In this document: in pieces, positions 1 to 8,001 of the stretch
Layout of the letters: every line of letters begins with the position of its first letter
Numbering within the stretch: position 1 is the stretch's first letter
Source: Streptomyces cyaneochromogenes
GTDB lineage: Bacteria; Actinomycetota; Actinomycetes; Streptomycetales; Streptomycetaceae
Assembly (NCBI RefSeq): GCF_003963535.1
Contig: NZ_CP034539.1
Span: 8,060,001-8,124,000, forward strand
Length of the DNA: 64,000 nt
Reading direction: 5' to 3'
Translations under genes and position numbers: made by a program
Notes under the pieces: model-generated
Told to the model about the DNA's origin: nothing
What the model saw: only the letters and a program-made list of their open reading frames with translations
Database searches by the model: none

Positions 1-515
1 ACGAAGGCGACCCGGGCGAGGCCCCGGTCGGCGGTGCCCCGGCTCCAGCCGGAGAGCAGTACGCGGTTGTCGTTCCACCAGCCGTCGTCGTCGGCGTCCC
101 CCGAGGTGGTGACCGCGCCCGCCCGCCAGTTCCGGGTGTCGGCGGCGTCCCAGCAGTACGCGCGGGTGGCGGTCGGCGCGACCGGCAGCGCCGTGCGCTC
201 GTCGGCCGTACAGCCGGACGCGGCACGCAGGGTGCGGTCGGCGCTCTGAAGGACGGCGCGTACCCCGACCGGCTTGCCCATCCCGGAGGCGAGTTCGTCG
301 AGCGTGGTCTGCGGGACCAACTGCTCCTGGAGCCGGAGCGCGCGGGTCTCGGCGTCCCTGGTGAGAGGCTCCAGCGCCCCGGGGTTGTCACCGACGGTGG
401 CCTGCGAGGCGCTGATCATCGTGGCGGCGGCGGTGAGTGCCAGGGCGGTTCCGGCCAGGAACGCGCGTACCGCACGCCCCTGCTTTCGTCGACGGTGTCT
501 GCCGCGGTGCTTCAT
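1..515 (-). CDS. Secreted protein of unknown function, cut by the left edge
   Basis: The reading frame starts at an ATG whose complement is at 513-515 and runs off the left edge, so only the first 171 residues are visible. The protein begins with an arginine-rich stretch (MKHRGRHRRRKQGR) followed by a hydrophobic segment (about residues 16-38), which looks like a Sec-type signal peptide. The visible mature part is rich in Ala, Thr and Asp and contains a conspicuous DADDDGWWNDN segment near residue 140. I do not recognise a family. The region 516-667 upstream should hold its promoter. Export is inferred from the leader only. Confidence 0.7.
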   Translation of the reverse strand, partial: MKHRGRHRRRKQGRAVRAFLAGTALALTAAATMISASQATVGDNPGALEPLTRDAETRALRLQEQLVPQTTLDELASGMGKPVGVRAVLQSADRTLRAASGCTADERTALPVAPTATRAYCWDAADTRNWRAGAVTTSGDADDDGWWNDNRVLLSGWSRGTADRGLARVAF

Positions 516-667
516 CAAACCTCCCGAGGCGAGCCAACTGCCTCTATTGGTCCGTAGGTTGACCAAAGGAGCAGGTGGGGTGGCTCGTAGAGGGATGCTA
601 CGGCAGGTGAGCACGCTTGCGGACTAAGACCCCGCAAATATGCGGATTCTTCGAAACGCCGGTTCGC

Positions 668-1954
668 TCACACCTCGGCCGAGAGCCTGCCCCGCACCAC
701 CGCCGGTGCCGTCGAATGCGGCAGCAACTCGCGCGGGTCGTCCGGCAGCAGCACCCCGACCTCCGCGTCCTCGCGGAAGCGGTACGGCCGGTGCTCCAGG
801 AACGCCCCGAGATAGCGCCGTACGCGGGACATCTCGGCCCGCACCGTCACCGTACGGCCCGCGTCCCCGAACATGTCCTCGGCCAGCTCCGCCGCGCTGC
901 GTCCGGTGCGGTGCAGGGCCAGGAGGTAGAGCAACTCGGCGTGCCGGGGGCTCAGTTCATGGCTCCAGGAACCCGCGCCGCCGGACACCGTCACCGACCA
1001 GCGGCGCGGCTGCGTCAGGTCCAGCGCGATCCGCGTCGAACCGGCCGGCACCGGCTCGTCGGCGGGCCGCAGCAGCCAGCCGCCCGCCAGCGGCTCCACC
1101 GAGCACAGGCCGAGCGGCGGCAGCCACCGGCGGCCCGGCGACAGGGACTTGGGCAGCGCGACCCGGTTCGCGTACGGCATCCCGGTCACCGCGGCGGTCC
1201 AGCCGTCCCGGTCCACCACGACCGCCCGCCCCGGCATCCGGGCCAGCACCGGCGCCGCCACCGCGCGCAGCCGCTCCAGCGAGGTCAGATGCAGCTCACG
1301 CAGCCGGGCCTCGGCCAGCTTGGCCACCGAGTCGACCCAGGCGAGCGTGGCCGGGTGCATGGTCTCCAGCGGACCGCTGACGTCCACCACGCCGATCAGC
1401 CGGCCGTCCCGCGGGTCCGTGATGGGCGCGCCGGTGCAGGTCCACGAGGTCTGGGAGCGCTGGAAGTGCTCGGAGGCGAAGACCTGCACGGGCCGGCGCA
1501 CCACCGCCGGGGTGCCCACCCCGTTGGTGCCGACGACGCTCTCCCGCCAGTCGGCGCCGAGTTCGAACCCGAGGCCGTCGGCCTTGCGCAGCACGGCGGA
1601 GCTGCCCTCCCGCCACAGCACCCGGCCTTCGTCGTCGGCGACGACCATGATGTGGTGGGCGACGTCCGCGACCGACAGCAGCCCCTCCCGCAGCACCGGC
1701 AGCACATGCCTCAGCGCGGTGCTCTCCCGGCGCCGCTGCACCTCTTCTCGGGACAGCAGCCCGGAGCGGAAGTCGTGGTCGGGGTCGACCCCGCCGCGCA
1801 GCATGCGTTCCCAGGACTGCTCGATCACCGGGCGCGGCGCGACGGGCGCGGGCTGCCCGGCGAGCGTGGCGGCGCGGACATCGCTGAGCACCCGGGCCGC
1901 CCGTGCCGAGTCCACGGCGGCCAGCTGCGTCACGTCCGTCGGCGAGAGCGCCAA
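668..1954 (-). CDS. AcoR-like GAF-domain transcriptional regulator without an AAA+ domain
   Basis: A 428-residue protein. I chose the TTG start at 1954 because GGGAGGA lies just upstream; the nearest ATG (1992) is in another frame. Residues 40-230 resemble the N-terminal sensory part of AcoR-type activators (IEQSWERML, then a GAF-like region with WTCTGAPITDPRDG). The AAA+ sigma-54 module of AcoR is missing. Instead the C-terminus (about 330-410) looks like a winged-helix DNA-binding region of the kind that opens with a sequence like LSPRHAELLYLLALHRTG. This GAF plus C-terminal HTH design is common in actinobacteria, often near alcohol or aldehyde dehydrogenases, but no such gene is next to it here. 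Paired TTGCAACCC repeats lie about 100 bp upstream. The ligand is unknown. Confidence 0.8.
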   Translation of the reverse strand: MALSPTDVTQLAAVDSARAARVLSDVRAATLAGQPAPVAPRPVIEQSWERMLRGGVDPDHDFRSGLLSREEVQRRRESTALRHVLPVLREGLLSVADVAHHIMVVADDEGRVLWREGSSAVLRKADGLGFELGADWRESVVGTNGVGTPAVVRRPVQVFASEHFQRSQTSWTCTGAPITDPRDGRLIGVVDVSGPLETMHPATLAWVDSVAKLAEARLRELHLTSLERLRAVAAPVLARMPGRAVVVDRDGWTAAVTGMPYANRVALPKSLSPGRRWLPPLGLCSVEPLAGGWLLRPADEPVPAGSTRIALDLTQPRRWSVTVSGGAGSWSHELSPRHAELLYLLALHRTGRSAAELAEDMFGDAGRTVTVRAEMSRVRRYLGAFLEHRPYRFREDAEVGVLLPDDPRELLPHSTAPAVVRGRLSAEV

Positions 1955-2048
1955 GGGTCCTCCCGGTTCGGGCTCGCACTGACTGTGTGACTCATACTGC
2001 CGTCCGCCTCTCGCGGAGGCACACACTCCGCACACAGACGCCAACAAG

Positions 2049-2067
2049 TTGCAACCCCTTGCAACCC
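2049..2067. promoter_or_regulatory. Tandem TTGCAACCC sites upstream of the GAF regulator
   Basis: TTGCAACCC occurs at 2049-2057 and again at 2059-2067, so the two copies are offset by 10 bp, one helical turn. They lie about 95-113 bp upstream of the GAF regulator start. The half-site TTGCAA is itself palindromic. This layout suggests a cooperative binding site, possibly autoregulatory. Function is inferred. Confidence 0.4.
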
Positions 2068-2101
2068 TGGTGGTCCGCGCCGGCGTGATTGAAACTTGAG
2101 C

Positions 2102-2136
2102 AACGCCGTCCCGAGCGGCGTTCGAGGGCTCGAACG
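2102..2136. promoter_or_regulatory. Two overlapping, mutually exclusive hairpins
   Basis: AACGCCG (2102-2108) pairs with CGGCGTT (2116-2122), and CGTTCGAG (2119-2126) pairs with CTCGAACG (2129-2136). The two stems share 2119-2122, so only one can form fully at a time. They lie between the acyl-CoA dehydrogenase gene and the GAF regulator, both on the minus strand. Confidence 0.4.
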
Positions 2137-2145
2137 GGCCTGGAT

Positions 2146-2179
2146 GGGGGTGGTGCCGTGTCGGCGCAGCACCACCCCC
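2146..2179 (-). terminator. Strong GC-rich hairpin downstream of the acyl-CoA dehydrogenase gene
   Basis: GGGGGTGGTGC (2146-2156) pairs perfectly with GCACCACCCCC (2169-2179) across a 12-nt loop. It sits about 100 bp downstream of the stop codon of the minus-strand gene ending at 2281. There is no U-tract, as is usual for actinomycete terminators. Confidence 0.6.
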
Positions 2180-2251
2180 TACCTCCGGCGGTTGGGCGGG
2201 TTTCGCGGCGGGGGGTGCCGCTTTCTGTGCGTCGGCGGCTGGTGGTTGTGT

Positions 2252-2285
2252 GTGGCTGGTCGCGCAGTTCCCCGCGCCCCTCAGG
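2252..2285. repeat. Dispersed Streptomyces intergenic repeat, copy 1 (short form)
   Basis: GTGGCTGGTCGCGC at 2252-2265 is followed by CCCCGCGCCCCTCAGG at 2270-2285. Both blocks recur at 7231-7290 in a longer version. The repeat runs into the stop codon (2281-2283) of the acyl-CoA dehydrogenase gene. I recognise this motif as widely scattered between Streptomyces genes. Confidence 0.6.
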
Positions 2286-3912
2286 TTGGCAGGGCTCGCC
2301 CCACGATTGATGCGAGCGAGAGACTGTGGGGCAGTGTGCCGAACGCCGCGCCCCCGTCGCCTCCCAGGCGCGACGCGCAGAACGCGTCCGCGACCTCCGG
2401 TGGTGCGAACCGGACGAGCAGGGAGCCCTGTAGGACCAGCGCGAGCCGTTCCGTCAGGCGTCGGGCCCTTGCCTCGATGCCCTCCAGGTCGGCGAGTTCG
2501 GTCAGCAGGGCCTTGATCGCGCCGTCCAGGCGGTGGTCGGCGCCGCGTGCCTTGCCGACCTCGCGGAGATAGGCGTCGAGCGCCGCGGGCTCGCGCTGCA
2601 ACGCGCGCAGTACGTCCAGCGCCTGGACGTTGCCGGCGCCCTCCCAGATGGAGTTCAGCGGTGACTCGCGCACCAGCCGGGGCATCCCGGACTCCTCGAC
2701 GTACCCGTTGCCGCCCAGGCACTCGGACGCCTCGATCGTCACCGGCGCACACCGCTTGGTCACCCAGTACTTGGCGGCCGGCACAGCGATCCGCAGCAGC
2801 GCCCGCTCCTGCTCGCCGCCGTCGTCGTAGGCGGCCGCGAGCCGCAGCGCGAGGGTCGTCGCCGCCTCGGACTCGACGGCCAGGTCGGCCAGTACGTTGC
2901 GCATGAGCGGCTTGTCGACGAGCTTCCCGCCGAACGCCTCGCGGTGGGAGCAGTGGTGGACCGCCTGCGTGACCGCCTGACGCATCAGTCCCGCCGAGCC
3001 GAGGACGCAGTCGAGCCGGGTCGCCGCCACCATGTCGATGATGGTGCGCACCCCGCGCCCCTCCTCGCCGACCCGGCGCGCCCATGTCCGTTCGAACTCG
3101 ACCTCGGCGGAGGCGTTCGAGCGGTTGCCGAGCTTGTCCTTGAGGCGCTGGATCAGGAACACGTTGCGGGTGCCGTCCGCCAGGACGCGCGGCACGAGGA
3201 AGCACGTGAGTCCGCCCGGCGCCTGCGCCAGCACGAGGAACCCGTCCGACATGGGGGCCGAGCAGAACCACTTGTGCCCGGTCAGCTCGTAGGACTCGCC
3301 GTCGGGCAGGGGGCGGGCCGCCGTCGTGTTGGCGCGTACGTCGCTGCCGCCCTGCTTCTCCGTCATGCCCATCCCGAACAGCGCCCCGGCCTTCTGCCGG
3401 GCGGGCCGCAGCTCGTGTTCGTAGATCATGGACGTCAGCAGCGGCTCCCACTCGGCGGCGAGGTCGGGCTCCGTCCGCAGCGCCGGCACCGCCGCGTGGG
3501 TCATGGACAGCGGGCACCCGTTGCCGGCCTCGACCTGCGTCCACAGCAGGAAGGCGGCCGCCCGTCGCACATGCCCGCCCGGCCGGGCCCAGGCCGCGGT
3601 CAGCCCCGCCGCGACGCCCTTGCCGAGCAGCCGGTGCCAGGACGGATGGAACTCGACCTCGTCGATCCGCCGGCCGTAGCGGTCGTGCGTGCGCAGCCAC
3701 GGCGGGTTCTCGTTGGCCAGGACGGCCCACTCCTGCACCTGCCGCGATCCGCAGGTCCGGCCGAGCGCGGTCAGCTCGCCCCGCGCCTCGTCCAGCAGCT
3801 CCGGCGCGAGATGACGTTCGACGGCCGCGGTCAGGGCCCGGTCGGAGGTGTAGACGTCGTGGCCGATCAGGGGCGGGGGCTGGTTGGTCACGGTGTGCGT
3901 GCTGCCTGCCAT
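2281..3912 (-). CDS. AidB-family acyl-CoA dehydrogenase (isovaleryl-CoA dehydrogenase-like)
   Basis: A 543-residue flavoprotein, close to the usual AidB length (about 540). The ATG at 3912 was chosen because the family homology begins shortly after it (TNQPPPLIGHDVYTSD). The acyl-CoA dehydrogenase core runs from about residue 150 to 450, including FGMGMTEKQGGSD and GHKWFCSAPMSDGF in the middle domain and ECLGGNGYVEES in the C-terminal helical domain. AidB proteins bind FAD, have weak isovaleryl-CoA dehydrogenase activity and are linked to the alkylation response in E. coli; the role here is not known. It stands alone and is divergent from the YihY/BrkB gene, with about 138 bp between them. 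A hairpin at 2146-2179 probably ends the transcript. Confidence 0.9.
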   Translation of the reverse strand: MAGSTHTVTNQPPPLIGHDVYTSDRALTAAVERHLAPELLDEARGELTALGRTCGSRQVQEWAVLANENPPWLRTHDRYGRRIDEVEFHPSWHRLLGKGVAAGLTAAWARPGGHVRRAAAFLLWTQVEAGNGCPLSMTHAAVPALRTEPDLAAEWEPLLTSMIYEHELRPARQKAGALFGMGMTEKQGGSDVRANTTAARPLPDGESYELTGHKWFCSAPMSDGFLVLAQAPGGLTCFLVPRVLADGTRNVFLIQRLKDKLGNRSNASAEVEFERTWARRVGEEGRGVRTIIDMVAATRLDCVLGSAGLMRQAVTQAVHHCSHREAFGGKLVDKPLMRNVLADLAVESEAATTLALRLAAAYDDGGEQERALLRIAVPAAKYWVTKRCAPVTIEASECLGGNGYVEESGMPRLVRESPLNSIWEGAGNVQALDVLRALQREPAALDAYLREVGKARGADHRLDGAIKALLTELADLEGIEARARRLTERLALVLQGSLLVRFAPPEVADAFCASRLGGDGGAAFGTLPHSLSLASIVGRALPT

Positions 3913-4050
3913 ACCTGTGAACCTATCCCTCCGTGGGGCGGTGGATTCCACCCTGACACGTCGACGGCGCGCAGGACCGGCCAGGTGGCGACGGTGTGCG
4001 CACCCGGCGCCGCTATGAGTGCGCCCCCATGGGGCGGATACCTTTAGGTC

Positions 4051-5208
4051 GTGCAGCAGGCAAGTGAATCCCCCCAGCCGACCTCCGGCCGCCTCCACCG
4101 GGCGCGTGTCCTCTACCGGAACGTCTCGAAACGCAGGACCGTCTGGCTGTTGCTGAAGGACACCGTCAACTCCTGCATCGAGTACCGCATCCTGGGTCTC
4201 GCGGCCGAGGCCGCGTTCTTCACGCTGCTGTCCGTCCCGCCACTGCTGCTCAGCCTCATCGGCCTCCTCGGTTACGTCGACGACTGGACCGGCACCGACA
4301 CCATCAGCAGCCTGGAGGCCAACCTCCTGGAGGCCTCGCGCACCGTCCTGTCCGACAAGGGCGTGCGCCAGATCGCCCAGCCGATCCTGGACGACGTGAT
4401 GCACGGCGGCCGCCCCGACGTCATCTCCGTCGGCTTCCTGTTCGCCCTGTGGTCGGGGTCGCGCGCGGTGAACGTCTTCATAGACACCATCACCGTGATG
4501 TACGGCCTCGACGGCGTCCGGGGCATCGTCAAGACCCGGCTGGTGGCGTTCCTGCTGTTCATCGCGGCCCTGCTGATCGGCTCGGTGGCGCTGCCGCTGA
4601 TGGTGGCCGGGCCGGACGCGGTCGTACGGATCGTGCCCTGGTCGGAGACCCTGGTGCAGGTCCTGTACTGGCCCGTCGTGATCGTCCTGTCGATCGCGTT
4701 CCTGACCACGCTCTACCACGTGTCCGTGCCGGTCCGCTCCCCCTGGATCGAGGACGTGCCCGGCGCGCTGGTCGCCCTCGGCATGTGGGTCCTGGGCAGC
4801 TTCCTGCTGCGCATCTACCTGACGAACACGATCGAGGGCGCGTCGATCTACGGCTCCCTCGCCGCCGCCGTCGCCGTGATGCTGTGGATCGGTGTGTCCG
4901 CGTTCGCCGTGCTTGTCGGGGCCGCGGTCAACGCCGCGATCGACCGGGTCTGGCCGGCCGCCGCGACGGCCGCGGCCCGCGCCGCCAACGAGCGGCTGCG
5001 CGAGGCCCAGGTCGCCGAGTACGTCGCCCGCCACGCCGTCGGCCGCGAGCCCGGGCTCGAGGACCCCGACGATCCGGACATGCCGTCGGAGTTCCCCGAG
5101 AGGTGGTCGCGGTTCCTGCCGCCGGAGGACGTGTCGTCACGGCTGCGGACCCATGTGAAGAGCACGCACCACACCCCGCACAAGCCGGAGGACCCGGACC
5201 GGTCCTGA
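4051..5208 (+). CDS. YihY/BrkB-family inner membrane protein
   Basis: A 385-residue membrane protein with a GTG start at 4051. The N-terminal 40 residues are basic and cytosolic, followed by the family signature region (NSCIEYRILGLAAEAAFFTLLSVPPLLLSLIG). About six hydrophobic segments follow, ending with AAAVAVMLWIGVSAFAVLVGAAVNAAIDRVWP. The C-terminal 80 residues are charged and hydrophilic, probably cytoplasmic. YihY/BrkB proteins were once annotated as RNase BN; the enzyme role has since been assigned elsewhere and their function remains open, with envelope or transport roles suggested. It is divergent from the AidB-like gene and convergent with the NmrA-type gene at 5262. Confidence 0.88.
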   Translation: MQQASESPQPTSGRLHRARVLYRNVSKRRTVWLLLKDTVNSCIEYRILGLAAEAAFFTLLSVPPLLLSLIGLLGYVDDWTGTDTISSLEANLLEASRTVLSDKGVRQIAQPILDDVMHGGRPDVISVGFLFALWSGSRAVNVFIDTITVMYGLDGVRGIVKTRLVAFLLFIAALLIGSVALPLMVAGPDAVVRIVPWSETLVQVLYWPVVIVLSIAFLTTLYHVSVPVRSPWIEDVPGALVALGMWVLGSFLLRIYLTNTIEGASIYGSLAAAVAVMLWIGVSAFAVLVGAAVNAAIDRVWPAAATAAARAANERLREAQVAEYVARHAVGREPGLEDPDDPDMPSEFPERWSRFLPPEDVSSRLRTHVKSTHHTPHKPEDPDRS

Positions 5209-5222
5209 GCGCGTCGGTTCCG

Positions 5223-5246
5223 GGTCGCGGGCAGGGGCCGGCGACC
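5223..5246. terminator. Weak hairpin between convergent genes
   Basis: GGTCGC (5223-5228) and GCGACC (5241-5246) form a short stem in the 53-bp gap between the convergent BrkB and NmrA genes. It may end transcription from both sides. Confidence 0.35.
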
Positions 5247-5261
5247 GAGGACGGCAGCCGC

Positions 5262-6113
5262 TCAGGGCTTCCACGCCCCCGCCGCCGCTGCCTCCCGCAC
5301 GAAGTCACCGAAGTCGCGCGGCTCACGGCCGAGTACCGCGCGGACGTCGTCCGTGACATGGGCGTTGCGGCCGTCCGTGACACCTGCGAAGACCTCGATC
5401 AGCAGCTCCACCTCCTGCGGCGGCACCCCGAAGCCGGCCAGGACCTCGCCGTAGGCCCGGGTCGGGACCGGTGTGTACGTGATCGTGCTGCCCGTGGCCG
5501 CGGAGATCTCCGCGACCGCCTCCCGCCAGGACAGCAGCCGTGGCCCGGTCAGCTCCAGCGTCCGGCCCGCATAGCGGTCCCCGGACGTCAGCACGGCCGT
5601 CACCACGTCCGCGATGTCCCGCACGTCGACGAACGGCTCGCGCACCTCGCCCGCCGGGAACACCAGCTCCCCGTGGAGCATCCCCTCCACCAGCGGCCCC
5701 TCACTGAAGTTCTGCGAGAACCACGTGGCCCGTACGATCGTCCAGTCCGCGCCGGAGGACCTCAGCGCCTCCTCGGCCGGCAGCGCCTGGTCCTCGCCGC
5801 GCGCCGACAGCAGCACCAGTCGCCGTACGCCCAGCCCGACCGCCTCGCGGGCGAGCGCCCCGATGCCCTCGGCCGCCGCGGGAAAGCCGATGTCGAACGG
5901 GTACATCAGGTACGCCGCGTCCGCGTCCCGCAGGGTCCGGGCCCACGTCGTCGGGTCCTCCCAGTCGAAGCCCTGCGCCCGGGACGCGGCCCGCACCGTG
6001 AGTCCCGCCGCGTGCGCCGCCTGCGCCACCCGGCTGCCCGTACGACCCGAGGCACCGGTCACCACCACCGTCATCCGCTGTGTGTTCGCCTTGTCGGCCG
6101 TGTTCTGAGTCAT
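5262..6113 (-). CDS. NmrA/SDR-type NAD(P)-binding oxidoreductase
   Basis: A 283-residue atypical short-chain reductase. The N-terminal Rossmann motif is clear (VVVTGASGRTGSRVAQAA, about residues 17-34). The middle has the family-typical ADWTIVRATWFSQNFSE and VDVRDIADV segments, and the C-terminus resembles NmrA-like proteins. I chose the ATG at 6113; a TTG at 6125 and an ATG 16 codons further in are alternatives, since GGAGG is only one base from the chosen ATG. The gene is divergent from an AraC regulator starting 80 bp away, a pairing common for this family, so that regulator probably controls it. Substrate unknown; members reduce quinones or sense the NADP(H) ratio. Confidence 0.85.
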   Translation of the reverse strand: MTQNTADKANTQRMTVVVTGASGRTGSRVAQAAHAAGLTVRAASRAQGFDWEDPTTWARTLRDADAAYLMYPFDIGFPAAAEGIGALAREAVGLGVRRLVLLSARGEDQALPAEEALRSSGADWTIVRATWFSQNFSEGPLVEGMLHGELVFPAGEVREPFVDVRDIADVVTAVLTSGDRYAGRTLELTGPRLLSWREAVAEISAATGSTITYTPVPTRAYGEVLAGFGVPPQEVELLIEVFAGVTDGRNAHVTDDVRAVLGREPRDFGDFVREAAAAGAWKP

Positions 6114-6193
6114 GCCTCCAGTCAACGGTCGCGCGCCTCAACGGCCCATCGCTGAACGGCTCATTCCCATGCGCGCGCGTCTACGCTGGCGGC

Positions 6194-7180
6194 ATGGATG
6201 CCCTTGCAGGCCTGCTGGAGGGGCCACGCGCGCGTGGCGCCTTCATGATCCGCGCGTGTTTCGAGCCGCCGTGGTCCATCAGGGTCGAGGACCGCGCCCC
6301 GCTCACCGTCATGGTCATGGTCCGCGGCGAGGCCTGGGTGATCCCCGACCAGGACCAGGGGGAGCGAAGCGAGATGGGGGTCCCCCCGGCCGAAGGCTGG
6401 GGGAGGATCCGGCTGCGCGCGGGCGACCTCGCCATCGCCCGCGGCCCCGACCACTACACCTGCGCCGACGACCCCGGCACCCCGCCCCAGGCCCTGATCC
6501 TGCCGGGCGCCGAGTGCCGCTACCCCGACGGACGCGCCCTCAACGGCTCGATGGACCTCGGCGTGCGCACCTGGGGCGACCGGGTGGACGGCTCGGCCGT
6601 GATGCTGATCGGCACGTATCTGTGGGAGGGCGAGATCAGCGGGCGGCTGCTGAACGCGTTGCCGCCGCTGCTGGCGCTCACGGCCGACGTGTGGAACTGC
6701 CCCCTGACGCCGTACCTCATGGAGGAGGTCGTCCGCGACGAGCCCGGTCAGGAGGTCGTCCTGGACCGGCTGCTCGATCTGCTGGTCATCGCCGCGCTCA
6801 GGGCCTGGTTCTCCCGTCCGGAGGCGGAGGCGCCGGCCTGGTACCGGGCGCTGGCGGACCCGGTCGTCGGGCGCGTCCTCCGGCTGGTCCAGGACGATCC
6901 CGCGCACCCCTGGACGGTCGCCTCGCTGGCCGCGAAGGCGGGGGTGTCGCGGGCCGCGCTGGGGCGGCGCTTCACCGAACTGGTGGGGGAGCCGCCGATG
7001 ACGTATCTGACGGGGTGGCGGCTGGCGCTGGCGGCGGACGCGTTGCGGGACACCGGGGACACGTTGGATTCCATCGCGCGCAGGGTCGGCTACGGGAGCG
7101 CGTTCGCGTTGTCCAGTGCGTTCAAGCGGGTGTACGGGGTGAGTCCGCAGGAGCATCGGGGGCGGGTGGTCGTGGGGTAG
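6194..7180 (+). CDS. AraC-family regulator with cupin sensor, carrying an in-frame repeat insertion
   Basis: A 328-residue AraC-type regulator starting at the ATG at 6194. The N-terminal half is the cupin_6-type sensor found in regulators next to oxidoreductases (MDALAGLLEGPRARGAFMI, then RAGDLAIARGPDHYTCADDP). The C-terminal 100 residues hold the two helix-turn-helix motifs (WTVASLAAKAGVSRAALGRRF and IARRVGYGSAFALSSAFKR). It is divergent from the NmrA-type reductase and probably regulates it. Oddity: about residues 55-72 are encoded by a dispersed palindromic repeat (6359-6405) that interrupts the cupin strand pattern but keeps the frame. Confidence 0.88.
   Translation: MDALAGLLEGPRARGAFMIRACFEPPWSIRVEDRAPLTVMVMVRGEAWVIPDQDQGERSEMGVPPAEGWGRIRLRAGDLAIARGPDHYTCADDPGTPPQALILPGAECRYPDGRALNGSMDLGVRTWGDRVDGSAVMLIGTYLWEGEISGRLLNALPPLLALTADVWNCPLTPYLMEEVVRDEPGQEVVLDRLLDLLVIAALRAWFSRPEAEAPAWYRALADPVVGRVLRLVQDDPAHPWTVASLAAKAGVSRAALGRRFTELVGEPPMTYLTGWRLALAADALRDTGDTLDSIARRVGYGSAFALSSAFKRVYGVSPQEHRGRVVVG
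6359..6405. repeat. Streptomyces-type palindromic repeat inside a coding sequence
   Basis: The segment starts GGGGAGCGAAGCGAG, passes through GGGGGTCCCCC (6376-6386), a perfect 5-1-5 palindrome, and ends in GGCTGGGGGAG. I recognise this pattern as a dispersed element between Streptomyces genes. Here it lies in frame in the AraC regulator and encodes about 16 extra residues. Confidence 0.55.
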
Positions 7181-7200
7181 GGCGGGGATCGCCGTGGGGG

Positions 7201-7290
7201 TGCGTGCTGTCTGCGGGCTGCGCGTACGTCGTGGCTGGTCGCGCCCACGCGGCGGAGCCGCACATCGAGACAGCCCCGCGCCCCTTCAGG
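7201..7290. repeat. Dispersed Streptomyces intergenic repeat, copy 2 (long form)
   Basis: GTGGCTGGTCGCGC at 7231-7244 is followed by an inner part containing GGCGGAGCCGC, and ends with CCCCGCGCCCCTTCAGG at 7274-7290. The outer blocks match copy 1 at 2252-2285, which lacks the inner part. It fills most of the gap between the two regulators. Confidence 0.6.
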
Positions 7291-7314
7291 GCGTTGCGGC
7301 GTAGCCTTGCCGTC

Positions 7315-8001
7315 ATGTACGCGGAACGGGCGTCCCGGCTGGCCGGTGCTGTGGTCTGGACGAACACCCCGGACGAGTCCGGCGTAGGGCGTGTCCTCCC
7401 TGACGGATGCATGGATCTGCTCTGGAACGACGGCAGGCTGCTGGTCGCCGGGCCCGACACGCGCGCCTACGTCACCGAAGGGGAGCCGAGTACCTGGGTC
7501 GGTGTCCGTTTCTGTCCGGGGACCGCGCCCGCGTTTCTCGGCGTGCCGGCGCATGAAGTGCGTGACCGGCGGGTCGAGCTCGCGGATCTGTGGCCGGCCT
7601 CGGACGTACGACGACTGCGTGGTCGAATCGGGGCCGCGCCCGACCCCGTGACCGCGCTGGAAGACCTGGCGCTGGAGCGTGCCGCTGACGCCGGGCCGTC
7701 TGATCCTCTGCTGCGGCGGGTCGTGGCCGCCCTTGAGGCGGGGCAACCGGTCGCCGCCACGGCCGACGAACTCGGCATCGGCGCACGGCAGTTGCACCGC
7801 CGGTGTCTCACCGCCTTCGGCTACGGCCCCAAGACGCTGGCCCGGATCCTGCGGCTGCAGCGAGCCCTCGCCCTGGCGCGGGACGGTGTGCCCTTCGCGG
7901 ACACGGCCGCCCGGGCCGGATTCGCTGATCAAGCCCATCTGGCGCGGGACGTCAAGGAGTTGGCGGGCATGCCGTTGGGCGAGCTACTCTGCCGGCCCTA
8001 G
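7315..8001 (+). CDS. AraC-type helix-turn-helix regulator with DUF6597-like N-terminus
   Basis: A 228-residue regulator starting at the ATG at 7315. The N-terminus contains GRVLPDGCMDLLW and a beta-rich sensor (VTEGEPSTWVGVRFCPGTA) typical of the DUF6597 sensor. The C-terminus carries two HTH motifs (ATADELGIGARQLHRRCLTAFG and TAARAGFADQAHLARDVKELAG). It overlaps the end of the VOC protein gene by 18 bp in convergent orientation. This regulator and a VOC-fold partner are frequent neighbours in Streptomyces, so they may act in the same small-molecule response. Ligand unknown. Confidence 0.85.
   Translation: MYAERASRLAGAVVWTNTPDESGVGRVLPDGCMDLLWNDGRLLVAGPDTRAYVTEGEPSTWVGVRFCPGTAPAFLGVPAHEVRDRRVELADLWPASDVRRLRGRIGAAPDPVTALEDLALERAADAGPSDPLLRRVVAALEAGQPVAATADELGIGARQLHRRCLTAFGYGPKTLARILRLQRALALARDGVPFADTAARAGFADQAHLARDVKELAGMPLGELLCRP

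Noticed and set aside
2281..5034. A very long minus-strand frame covering the acyl-CoA dehydrogenase gene and, antisense, most of the BrkB gene
   Set aside because: Only the part after the ATG at 3912 has family similarity; the rest is an open frame opposite a well-supported gene, common in high-GC DNA.
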